This document shows positions 26,466 to 37,190 of a stretch of 64,000 nt of DNA, one piece after another. Position 1 is the stretch's first letter; each line of letters starts with the position of its first letter. The notes beneath the pieces are model-generated. The model saw only the letters and a program-made list of their open reading frames with translations, was not told the origin of the DNA and searched no databases. Made by a program: the position numbers and the translations under genes. Origin of the DNA: Sclerodactyla briareus (Eukaryota > Echinodermata > Holothuroidea > Dendrochirotida > Sclerodactylidae); the NCBI GenBank assembly GCA_026419785.1, contig JAODTK010000588.1:1-64000 (forward strand), in the 5' to 3' direction.

Positions 26466-27679
26466 TTGCAAGGCTGACATTGGATTCAGATGTTATGAAG
26501 GATGTAATTTGAGCTTGATTCCTTGTGTACCAATTGAATGTCACTGTTTGGTTCCATTTCCTGCTCAAATATGATATTAGGTTCGAAAAATGGGGCAGTT
26601 AGTTCCCAAAATGACCTATTTCCGGCCTTTAGTGTGGATCATGGCTTCGAGTGAGCCAACAGTGCGGTTGAATGATAATTATTCTATTCAGGTTGGAAAT
26701 GGTTAGGGCCAGATTCCAGATGTAAATCCCAAATGTTATCGTTAACAACACTGAACCTCCATGATCCTCACTACCCTACCCCTAACCCCTACCAGTAGTT
26801 ACAGTCAAACAGTAATCTCATGCATCCATTACACATGGGTATACTATATATGTACAATGTTACCGTAACATTAAGCATGGTAGCCAGGCGTGGGCCTGAT
26901 AGCCGATGTCACAACCCGCCTAGGAATCTCCAGCTCAAGGTTTGTCTTGCTTGATTTGTATGACGGGTGTAACTAATCAATGCGGAGAATCACTTGTATT
27001 TCTCCTCCACCCCTTCCACTTACCGCAACCCCCCCCCCCCCCCTTACTCAATCATGACTCTGGTCTTAGTCTCAGTGAGGGTATTCAATGAAGTTTTAGT
27101 GCCCAAGTTCAAATTCATAATAAAATTTACTAGTAGAGAGTGAAATCTGTATAAAGTTGGGAATTTCTGTCTTACAGTGTAGCACAATTCACTTATGAAC
27201 CATTCAGTCATTCCGTCCCCAAATTCGAAGAAAAATTCACAATTGGCCGAAAAATGTTTTCGGGTTGTTTTTCTCTCAGATAGCATGATTATGGGGTATG
27301 TTTGCTTTTGTTTGAAGTCTGCTTTGATCGCAAACCGAGACGGTCATATTTGGAACTTCCTGCCTTGTTAGGAGATCTCAAATTGTTCGGGGTATCACTT
27401 TAGTAATCACCCGAACATCAAAATCATGAGAATAGGGCCAAAAAAATGACTTTTGTACCCCAAATGTTGCCATTTGGAACCCTGAATTCCACTGTTTCTG
27501 AAGAAATGTGTCCATTGTTGGCTAAACGTGTGTTTCGTGACTTTTTTAGGAGTATGCAAAATTTGACCATGTTCACCCACCTGAAAGTTGAACGTGGAGA
27601 TATTTGCGAAGAAAAAACCATCAAAAATCTGACGAACGCACGAACGCACACCACACATACACACGCACACCACAAACGG
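26466..27679. other. no gene recognised between dispersed repeat copies
   Basis: Contains a C-run at about 27029-27042 and a CA-rich stretch at 27640-27680. Open frames at 27044-27286 (-) and 27407-27729 (both strands) have no recognisable motif. Confidence 0.45.
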
Positions 27680-27890
27680 ACAACCTTGCGAGTGCACCTA
27701 CAGCTGGACCACCCGACACCATAGGGCACACACCATAGGGTACCTTCAGTGGAAGTACCTGACCACCACTATGGTTACCATAGAACCGTTGCTATGGCAA
27801 ACGGCAACAGTAAATATAGGTGTTGAAATGGCACAGGACTTCAATTTCTCATCTGGCCCTTCGGACGCACTGAGGGGATAACAATTACAA
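27680..27890. repeat. dispersed repeat, copy B
   Basis: Second copy of the 26250-26465 repeat, direct orientation, 1.43 kb away. It is preceded by CA-rich sequence (CACACATACACACGCACACC) not present in the same form before copy A. Confidence 0.75.
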
Positions 27891-29444
27891 CAAAACAAAT
27901 TACACAACAAAAACACATTAGAAACAAGTACAAAGGATACATAAATAGATACGGGACCTCTCTACAAAAACATATATTGCTTCAATTTGAGTTCAGGACA
28001 TTAAATCTGGCAAGCGTGTTTATGGGAGGGCAGACTGACTCCAACGTACACTCAACAAAAATTGTTTTGCTCTTTTCAGCTTGCTTGCATATTTAGGATG
28101 CAACATCATATAGTATTGTTAGAATGAAAGAGTAACATCTTATGAGAAGAAGCAAACGGTCATAGACTGTGTTGGAGATCATGAGAAGAGCTTGAAGTCC
28201 AAGTCCTGCAAAGTTATATGGGCAGCCAGTGTGTTGCCAAATACATTCCTTTTCAATTCCATAACTATTTTCTGTCTGTCAATATCCAATTTGAATAAAC
28301 TTTGTCTCTAAATCTTGCTTTGAAAGTCCTAGCACTCCTTGTTCCCTCTGTGGTCCACATTTCCTCAATTGCTCTATATGCCCCAACGGGGTTCTGGCCC
28401 ATCTAGTCTACCACCCCACCCCCCCCTCTATACCCCTACCTCACATTGACGTGACTCTGTGTATATGTTCACACACACACTAGGTTCACCACTGCTATAC
28501 ACATGAATAATACTTTGTACGTGTAGTCGTAGATAATACCTCAAAACTACCAGCTTCCTTGGTCCCGTTATATGGCCCCAACGCACACTGTGTTTGCGCC
28601 ACCCAAGTTGCACACAGGAACACACGAACCACGGCGTGTATTTTAGTAGACACACATTTTCCACCTGTACATGATAGATCGTAGTCCCGCAACTTCATTT
28701 CAGATTATTTCTCTCGGGACGATCAGCTAGGACACCATGACACGCGACACCCTCTGTTTGTTATACACGGTAATCATCAGTCTCTTTCAGCATTCGCCCA
28801 CGGCATTTTGGTTTTGAGGGAGCAGACCCGGGCAGGGGGTGCGACCGAATATGTTTACTTCATGATGTACACTGTCGTAGGTCTTGCTAGCTTAACTGTG
28901 CCCCTCCCTATTCACAGTTTTTAATTTCTTTCAATACCACCATTGTCCTTTTACGCAGCAATTTACTCTTACAGAAATTAATTTTGGTGTACTTTAGTAG
29001 CAGTGTAACTTTACACACTAAGCCAGAATGGAAGAGTAGAATTTGCAAAGTGATTCGACCAATGCCATCCTACTCCTTAGGAAAAACCGATAGAATAACT
29101 ACCACACAATTATTAATAGGCGCCACTAATATGAATATTATTGGTATAATAAATATATGAGACAACCCTCCCCTCTAAAAATATTGGATGAAGTGCAGTT
29201 GAAAAAAAAACAGTTCCCCCTGCTCACTCTGGGACTGGGACTGGCGAGCTGCCCCCAGAGTGGCAGTAGCTTTTTTGGTACGATTTGTGTACAGTATACG
29301 CCTTGAAATTTATAATTGGATAGGTGTACTGCCGCCAGCTCATGGAATACTGCTAAGCATTGGTCATATGAGTTATCATTAAAAAAAAAGTACAAGTATG
29401 AACAATACGCTCTCCATAGGGCATCTTTGTTGGAGTGTTGACTA
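27891..29444. other. no gene recognised
   Basis: No coding or repeat family recognised. The minus-strand open frames at 28428-28698 overlap one another in two frames and carry no motif. Confidence 0.45.
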
Positions 29445-29645
29445 AGTCTGATAACAGTGTGTATTGACTGCTAAGACATTTTTTGGCATATGAAGATCAA
29501 GGTCAATTAGACATTGCATTGAAATGCTTTCTTGGCCTCATGATTGAAATTTAAGCACATAATTGTATTTCGTTTGTACATTTGTGCAGTTTGAGCTGCA
29601 GCACCATGTGTTGTGTTCTCGTTATTACGTTGTTACATATGTTGT
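29445..29645. repeat. dispersed repeat family, copy 1
   Basis: Collinear with 35705-35925: GACT(GC)TAAGACAT, GGC(C)ATATGAAGATCA(A)GGTCAA, a TTGGCCTC(A)TGAT segment, CACATAAT, GTACATT, GTTTGAGCT and CAGCACCAT..TGTTCT. Direct orientation, diverged, with internal gaps. Confidence 0.7.
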
Positions 29646-29779
29646 TGCGGGGGTGGACAACCTTACCACTAACAATACCAACTGTGGCCGTATGTGTCCA
29701 TGGAACTGCACAGACTACTATGAGCGGTGGACTCATGACGCCGTGGTGCCGGACCATGCATTAATGATAATCGGGACTC
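29600..29779 (+). CDS. candidate host exon, unrecognised
   Basis: An open reading frame on the plus strand runs from a possible acceptor (TTTGTGCAG, about 29581-29589) to a consensus donor (CTCA/GTAAGTAT, about 29780). The translation includes NCGRMCPWNCTDYYERW and VVPDHALMIIGT, rich in Cys, Trp and Tyr like an extracellular domain, but I do not recognise a family. The first 40 or so bases overlap a dispersed repeat, which weakens the case. Only one possible exon is seen. It may be chance. Confidence 0.22.
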
Positions 29780-29956
29780 AGTAAGTATCCACCGACAGTC
29801 GTGTGTGTGCGTTGATTTATTAAATCGTCTACCGATAGACTACCGCAGAAGTGAACTCTTGGGATTTGAAAAACTATATTTTAGCAGCTCATAGACCTGT
29901 TCGACATCTCTGCTATCGTACATCTAACCTGTATTTCAACGAGTATTCAAGAGGTG

Positions 29957-29976
29957 GTTTTTTTTTTTTTTTTTTA
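29957..29976. repeat. poly-T run
   Basis: About 19 consecutive T. It could be a reversed poly-A tail of a retrocopy on the minus strand, but no retrocopy body was recognised beside it. Confidence 0.8.
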
Positions 29977-30489
29977 CAAGGTGGCCACGCCCATGATAAG
30001 CTACTAAGCATGTTTGAACTGGACAATACGACCTTCTCTTTGAGGAATAGCTTTGACTTCATCGTATATGAGCGGACATGTGTAGGAACATTATCAGCCG
30101 GAGTAGTAATAGATAGTTTACATTCACGACATCCAGAGGCGGCATCAGCCTTTGAGGACTGCGGCTAGTGGGAAAGAGATGATGGCATTTGGGCGGAGGA
30201 GATGAATCTCGGACTGCCCCCTACGAGTATATCGCCTCAGATGTCGTTTAGACGAATTAGATACATTTGGTTTTTAAGTTTCGTCTTGGGATGTGAGGAG
30301 ACAACCCAACCCCTCTGTGGCACAGCCACGGACCACACGGTCCACCAATTTCCTCACACACGCCCACTGCATGGCCTTGAAGAATAATCGCCTTAAACGC
30401 ATGCGTAGCGGGTAGGTTATGTCGACGTCGGTAGTCTAGTAGTAATGGATCAATCACTAGAATGAAATGACACTCATCTGTCAACGATT

Positions 30490-31600
30490 ACATGGGTATA
30501 CCCAACTCTCGTGTGGTGCCGTAAGGTGTCAAGCGGCGAAGTGATGAAGGGGAATCGTCCAAGGTGCAGTCTCTGTGTGTCCCATTTATTATGGCACTGT
30601 GTTATCAACTCACTTTAGTGGAGCTCCAAAAGAAGGAGCACCAAGCGGTATGCGAATGACCTGGCGAACTGTATCTGGTACGGTGATATGTTGGTCAAAA
30701 TTTCTTTGCAGAGGGCGCTCAGTATTGCAGCGGATGGGGGCCGGGCGAACGAGTTGCAATTCAGTCCTAGTGAAACCGAGTTTAATCCTGTTTACTCACA
30801 AGAGGATCCAAAATATGATGACTTCTGGATGAACGGGCAGAAAAACTAAACTAGCCGGGGAGGCAAAACTGCTGGGGTTATCCTGGACAGTAAGCTACGG
30901 TGGAAAAGTCACATTCAATGGAGCCCAAGAGCACTTGCAGCCCTCTGCACTGCAAGCGACTGGGCAACGTGGATAAAGCCTTCATGACGTCACGCGAAGA
31001 AAGCTGATAAGTGGCGAAGCGGGTCGAGCTATTCGATTGAGGGGCCTGAGCTTTTCGTTCCCATATGCTAGTTGTGTGGGAGAGACTCTAAGAAACTCGG
31101 GCATGAAGCAATGTAGGGCTCCGGCTGATCAGGGATGGACTGTGTAAGAACGTCGATATGTAGGTGTGCCTCGGCTCACCTAAAGCAGAAACTCTCTGCT
31201 TAGCAGAAATCAATTAAATTTGGTGTTGCAGGTCCTCACAAGACACTTAATCTCAGAAACACCGTCAAACCATGGGTCGAGCAAGGACATAAACTTGCCC
31301 GAAATGTGGGATTGAAGAGGAAACCCCTGACCACTATGTGGGCAGGTGTTCCTTTTATCAGGCTACTCGAAACGAATGTCTGAATGTTACAACTACAACA
31401 TTCCGAAATGTGGTAGAGCTATCTAATATAACAGAACTGGCTTCGTACGTCGTACGTGCAGACAGGGACGTTTCAAGGTTGATGACTCTGTAAGAGCTGT
31501 GATTGAAAGGTGTCAGTTGCAATGGGCCCATTTGTGGCCTGCCCAATGTGTCAGATATGGTTGAATGTCTGACAAACCTCCCCCATAATAAATAATAATA
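30490..31600 (+). mobile_element. I-group LINE, 3' half (reverse transcriptase, RNase H, zinc knuckle)
   Basis: On the plus strand, changing frame several times, motifs appear in order. First is a reverse-transcriptase palm region (GEVMKG.. then a decayed PQGGVLSPLLW and LLVELQKE, about 30530-30640). The catalytic box is YANDLA at 30649-30666 (usual YADD, so the first Asp is Asn here, by error or decay). Then come SETEFILFTHKR-like sequence (30765-30800) and GVILDSKLRWKSHIQ (about 30874-30920). An RNase H end follows, KADKWRSGSSYSIEGPELF (about 30985-31050), then LSRNQLNLVLQVLTRH and a CCHC-like knuckle CPKCGIEEETPDHYVGRC at 31295-31350. The element ends in a TAA-type tail at 31586-31600. RNase H plus a TAA tail is known from I-group LINEs. 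The 5' half (endonuclease) is not seen. Multiple frameshifts mean it is inactive. Confidence 0.82.
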
Positions 31601-31624
31601 CCCAATCCTGTGCGGGGATTGGGG
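31601..31624. repeat. small inverted repeat after LINE tail
   Basis: CCCAATCC and GGATTGGG flank a short loop (TGTGCGG), directly after the TAA tail. It can fold into an 8-bp hairpin. It may be part of the LINE 3' end, part of the insertion target or chance. Confidence 0.6.
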
Positions 31625-32654
31625 GGGCGGAATGAGCTCCTTTACTCTTCAGCATCTCTTTCCGATGACCCAGGTGATTGAGAAACTGATACAATTACGT
31701 TTTGCAACTGCCTTGTTTTGTTTTCGGGTTGTGGACAACTGTTAGCTACTCGAAGTTCAATCTTCCACTGCTGAATGGCGTCAGAGATATGCTGCAAAGA
31801 CGCCATGATATACCATGGTGGTACGTGGGGGCGTTTCCACAAAACAATGATAAGTATTTACTGTGCAGTATACATGATTGTTCGCACATTTCACAGCGAG
31901 GTTCATTTGTGCCGATAATGGGAAATGGTTGATGAGACTCAGCAGACCAAGACGCATGTTACCATGGTTACGTGTGGTCTTGCAAAATAAACAGGAAGTT
32001 TTACCCCGTACACTTGAGTTCAAACATGCACAATCGGATATTGAGTGAGCCGACTCCATGTGGAATGGCGGAACCTACATGGGGAGATTAAGAAACCAAG
32101 ACGCTTCCATACAATGAAGTATTTACCTCCGTATAGGTTGGCGGAACAGAGCTGCATAACTAGGTTAGCGATTAAAGTAGAGCACAAATATTTGCCTACC
32201 AACAGAGACTAAACTGGTTTAATTCATATCCCAGCGGGTATCAGAGGCATAGAGGTAAACGAGGGCATGAGGGGTGTGGTGTCACACTTTCTGACTTCCG
32301 GTCGTTTATCAGGAGGTTTCCGCTCAGTCGGCAAAGGAAGATGGAGTTGGATATAGGAAATAAATGCTAAAGCGACTCAACCTGCTACGCTGGTTGAGCT
32401 TCTTGTGAGTCCATGTCATCTATCTATCTATCTATTTATCATAATCTATCTATCTATCAGTCTAGAACCTTTGCTTTTCGGCCACAAAATGTTCGTGCTC
32501 GACGAATCTCCACCAGACTTGGTTACAATGTTTATGACGAGATGGGTCATCGTTGGTCCACCTACAGGTCAGGTCAAAAACATTAAAGGGGCACAATGGG
32601 CCAATAAGTGGAAAAAGGGCAAAAACATCTTCTTTCACTAAATTGTTTGCCACA
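31625..32654. other. no gene recognised; short (TATC)n at 32423-32460
   Basis: A minus-strand frame (31842-31642) reads KRPHVPPWYIMASLQHISDA and onward without stops for 66 codons but is unrecognised. An imperfect TATC tetranucleotide repeat occupies 32423-32460. Confidence 0.5.
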
Positions 32655-33885
32655 GTGATTGAGTGTGTGGTACTATGATTGTCTAACCAGCCGTTCCTTG
32701 GGGGTGTTCAGGATTTTTGGTCGCAAGGGGTCCCAAATTGGGCCGAGGCAGTAGGAAATGTGTACACAATAGTTACTTGAAATGCATTCTCGCAAGCTTC
32801 AATTGATTTCTTCAAAATTACATGTAATGTCTTGGTAGAGGGTCATCGGGGGTGTCAGGCTTGGGCGGCCCAGGGCCCAGTTGGGCCCCCTGGGGCCCAG
32901 CATATGAAAAACACTAAAAATATTGTATCTTTTTTTTTTCTCCTTTCCCCCCTTCAGCCCTTTTGTTCCCCTACAAATTTTTTGACATTGCTGAATTCGG
33001 TCATGATGATAGTCTATTAGCCGTACCTTCAGGGTGACGAGGGTTTGGGACCCACGGCACAGTGGGACCTCGGGCCCATCAGTGATATACGCAAAAATGA
33101 TTTTCCTCACGAAATTTTTGGTGCACAGTGCTGTACATTGTCATAATGATGGTCTAACTTGCCGTACTTTCGGGGTGTTCAGGAATCTTGGTCCAAGGTT
33201 CCAGTCGGCGTACCGGGGGCCCATTTATGGAATTTTCACACAATGCTCCTTGAAAGTATCTCTTCTCACAAGCGTCATGATGTCTTCATATTATAAGTTA
33301 CATATGATGGTCTGTGGTGGACGGCCAATTGGAGGTGTCGGGCCCAGTACAGAAAACAGCAAAATCTTGTATATGCTACAAATTTTGTTGAACATGTGAT
33401 GCTCAGTCATAATGATGCTTCTAATAGCTGTACTTCAGGGTTCCCAGGGATTTTTAACGACTAGTCCGTGTGGGCCCTGGGGCCCATACCTGTGGATTAG
33501 GCAGAGGCTTCTCTTCCTACAAAATTTGGTCACAGTGGGGCATTTTGTGCACCAGGCTGACATTTTGTCATTATGATGGGCTAACAGCCTCGGAGTGTCA
33601 GGTTTTTTTTTCATCCAAGGTCCCAATTGGGCTTGAGGGCCTCCCATGAAAAATCACAAAAACGGCTTGACTGCATAGCCTGTGTTGCTCCTTGGGTAGT
33701 GGTGTATTGGGGGTGTTTGTGAACATCTGCCGGGCCCAATGTGGCTTGGAGACCTCAGAAGCCAGGAAGATGCTTCTCCATAACAAACTTTTGATGCAAT
33801 GATCAGTGCTGATGTTCGGTCATAATGGCGGTCTAATAGCACATACTTTCAGGGTTTCCACGAATTTGGACTTGAGGCCTATGTG
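32655..33885. repeat. degenerate tandem array, about 150-270 bp modules (left part)
   Basis: Recurring module landmarks: GGTCATAATGATGGTCTAA..GCCGTAC at about 32670, 33000, 33140, 33410, 33570 and 33820; CAGGGTGTTCAGGAATTTTTGGTCC; GGGCC(C)..GGGCCCAT; ATGAAAAAC.C..AAAA; and CTACAAATTTTGT. Spacing is irregular and modules are diverged. The GGGCCC palindrome recurs in most modules. Open frames here simply mirror the repeat. Confidence 0.8.
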
Positions 33886-34689
33886 GGCAACAGGGGCTCA
33901 TCTATCTTACTGTGGCTAGCCAGTGTATTCAACAATTATTTCTCTGCCTTATGTCATATACTTCACTTAAAAAAGATCACCCATTTGTGTGACAGTGAGT
34001 CAGTGAATTTAGCTCATGAACCCTGCGGAAAGATTGTTGAAGAGATATTCAGACTGGACCATACAGTTCACAGGTTTTATGTACCTGGTGTCAGAGGTAC
34101 GGGGATAGTTTTGATAGCTTAGCTTTTCCAGATTGTCTGGATATACTGGGCTTTTGGCCTAACCAGGGATTAGAAGAATAAGCTTGTTTTGATGCAAGGA
34201 CTGCACTGCAAATCACACAGTTGTCATTGTGTCATTTGTCTTGCGATCTCCATACTAGCATTTTCATACCTTGCTATGGAGAGATCATCGACGCAGTTGG
34301 GAAAGGGTGGAATACCCACCAAGGATTTAAAACAGTGAAGTCTGAAGGTATGTTAAACAAACTTGTGCTTCGTGAAAGTGCAGTCTTGTCTGTCTGTGGT
34401 TCTGCGGAAAGAAATTCATAGATGCTTAGTGGTCATTTCTTGTTTGTGTGTTCCTGTTGCGATTCGGCATGTTATGTTGTAAGCTCCTCCCCAACTGAGC
34501 ATACTCCACAATGTCCCTGTGGGTCTTCCTACCAGTCAGGTCAGTCTGGCTTGTTTTTTCTTAACCCAGCATTCTGGTTGATCTATTGGATTAATCTGCA
34601 TATCACTCTGTCTATTTTATCTACTCTATCTCTCCAGTGTGTCCACAGTTCCTTTTTCGCCCCCAAATAGTCATTCGTGATGATGTTGA
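33886..34689 (+). other. unique insert between array halves, with exon-like pieces
   Basis: About 800 bases without the array module. A frame from 33975 to about 34110 (LAHEPCGKIVEEIFRLDHTV and onward) runs to GTCAGAG/GTACGG. A second from about 34225 to 34349 (CYGEIIDAVGKGWNTHQGF and onward) ends at the strong donor CTGAAG/GTATGT (GT at 34349). A third acceptor-like TCTATCTCTCCAG lies near 34635. These could be small exons of a plus-strand host gene, but no family is recognised and the frames are not joined with confidence. Confidence 0.25.
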
Positions 34690-35650
34690 CTGAACTTGGG
34701 AACAAAAATGGTTAATTGACCCATGGGACATTTTGACTTTGTGAAGGTCAAAGGTCATAAAGGGCGCAGTATAGGCCATCATGTTTCAAATTCGCAATGT
34801 ATCTCTACAAATTTTAGTCACGTGCTAAATGTTTCGGTCATAAACTGATAATTCTAACCAGCTGTACCTTTGGGTTTTTTTCAGGGAATTTTCGGTCCAA
34901 GTTTTTCCTGCTTGTGCCCGAGGGCCCATTTATGAAGTTTCACACAATAGTCTTGAAATGCATCTCCCCTCCCACCGATCAAGTTGATGTGCTTCAAAAT
35001 ACATGTAATGGTCCTTGGTATGAATCCGTCGGGTGGTGTTTGGAGTCTTCGTCAGTGTCCACTTTGGGTCTTAAGGCACGATAATATAAATACTAACTGC
35101 CATATGTATCTCCAACAAATTTGGTTACACAGTGCGATGTTTCAGTGTCATTGTGGTCTCACAGCCATGCTTTCAAGGTGCCAGGAATTTAGGACCCAGA
35201 GACCTGGTGTGGGCTTCGTGGCCATCATGGATAGAATTACGGGACAATGCTTTCTCGTACGACTTTTAGTGGCACTATGCGTACATCCGGTCATAATGAT
35301 GGTCTAACCCCGTATCTCTGTCTCTCTGGGGTGTTCAGGAATTTTTGGTCCAATGTCCCAACTTGGGCCTTTCGCCGATTTTTGAAATGTCACCATGGTA
35401 CTTGGATCGCATCTCTCTCTTCTCCTCCCACAACATTCAATTGGAATTGTTCTTCAAAGTTTCATGTAACGGTCCTTGGGCCGAGGGCCATCGGGGTATT
35501 GAGGACTCTTGGAAGCCCTAGGGCCTATTATATGAAAAACTGCAAACTCTTGTATCTCCAACAAATTTTGTTGCCGTGCAGTGTTGACTGCTGATGTTCA
35601 GTCAAAGTGATGGTCTGACAGCTGTCAACCACAGTCAGAGTGCCCCAGGA
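34690..35650. repeat. degenerate tandem array (right part)
   Basis: The same module family resumes, with the GGTCATAATGATGGTCTAA-type landmark at about 34835, 35140, 35290 and 35600, the GTGTTCAGGAATTTTTGGTCCAA landmark at 35330-35355, and the ATGAAAAACTGCAAACTCTTGTATCTCC landmark at 35533-35560. It begins with a GAAGGTCAAAGGTCATAAAGGG stretch also present in related form at 32567-32600. Confidence 0.8.
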
Positions 35651-35704
35651 GTTTACACATGAAAACCCGAGGCCTATCTCACTGTGGGCCCTGCGACCAT
35701 ATGT

Positions 35705-35925
35705 GGAATGTCTAATTGACTCTAAGACATCTTGTGGCCATATGAAGATCATGGTCAAAAGTTATTAGTGGGACAACAAAGGCTAAATTGTGTTTGAAAC
35801 TGCTATCTTGGCCTCTGATCTTGAACATTATCACATAATGTACATCTTTCCTGGTACATTGGTCGGTTTGAGCTAACACAGCACCATTGGTGTTCTTGTC
35901 CAATTTCATGGTTTCATAATGGGAC
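35705..35925. repeat. dispersed repeat family, copy 2
   Basis: Collinear, diverged copy of 29445-29645, same strand. It sits at the right edge of the degenerate array, as if it were a terminal module of that array. Confidence 0.7.
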
Positions 35926-37132
35926 TGTCAAAAGGACATAGTGTATTCTTCAAAATTACAAATACGGGGGTAACCAGACAATGATACTCTCTTTTGAATT
36001 GATTTGCCGATGAGGGAGGGGGTAGTCCACTATCCTCGAGGGGCCCGGTAATTTGCGTTCGGCACAAATCACCTCCATGTGTTGTAACAGGAGCAAAACA
36101 TTTGAGATCGGTGAATATTTTCAGGTTCCGGTATCTTCGTTCTCATTTACTAAACCCTTTTCTCCACTGCTTTAATCATGGCAACAAGTGGGAGTATAGG
36201 TACGTCGAGGGAATCCTAGCGAAACTGCAATTTAGTTCATAGAAATGCACTACATTCATAGTAAAAGCGCTGCAGGATTCGATCCTGGTAATATAACATG
36301 CGAGTCGGCCACTCTATGACAGCGTCTATTGTCCAGTTCAGGCCCTGTGCTTCCTATTTAATCAATATAGGCTAGATACCTTTCCAGTGATCTCCTGATT
36401 CCTATGATCGGCTCACCCCTGCTGTGTGTAACTGTAATCAACCATAACAACACGCAGGGGAGGAGACCATCAAGGCGTTCGGACTACTTATCTTTTAAAT
36501 AGGATTTTCGCGGATGGTTCCCAGCACTTTCGCGGACTTGGAAAGTAGAGAGCTTGGTGCCCTGCAGCACTAATTAAGAGGCGACAGTGAGGGAGAGAGC
36601 GAACAATGGCTTCTGACAGGAAGAATAAAAAGAGGTTCAACGATTGTGCCATCGTAAGAGTGCAACAAGATTCGTTTACGAGGTTCAGCTGTGTAAGGGG
36701 TGGTGTAACTCCTTAGTCATTACATTCTGGTATGCTGGTAGGATAGAGCAAACGAGTCCCACGACTTTATTTATGTGTCGGCAGCGTGGTTTGAGTTCCG
36801 CAAAGAGGGTTACTTCCGTCAACCCCTTTATGTGTCGAGGCAAACGCCTTACCCTTTGTACGCAAAGTCTGTTGGAGGACTGCTGTTGATGTCGGAGCCT
36901 TGGAGTCGTTTGTACAAACACCATGCTGTACATAAATCCAGAGCAACTTCCTTAAAGTAAACGTAAACTAGACTGTAAAGAAAAAAGAGACGTGAAGAGA
37001 CTAGCTCTTGGCTGCCAGCTCCTGCGTTATATCTCAGAGGGTGTATTTGTTTAATTGTAGGTTGGTTTTTCCACTATTGGCCATTGTGCCTCTTAACGCC
37101 ATTGACCTTGACCTTGACTTAGATAATTAGAA
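35926..37132. other. no gene recognised
   Basis: Open frames near 36644-36960 overlap on both strands without motifs. A GATTCGATCC tRNA B-box-like motif at about 36276-36285 has no matching A box. Nothing is supported. Confidence 0.5.
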
Positions 37133-37145
37133 TAGATAGATAGAT

Positions 37146-37189
<44 letters not shown>

Positions 37190-37190
37190 G
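37133..37190. repeat. (GATA)n microsatellite
   Basis: About 14 GATA units with one interruption (GATTAGATA). Confidence 0.95.

Noticed and set aside
32405-37190. CRISPR array from regularly spaced repeats
   Set aside because: Repeats are long, diverged and irregular, or simple tetranucleotides. The genome is eukaryotic and no cas-like gene is present.
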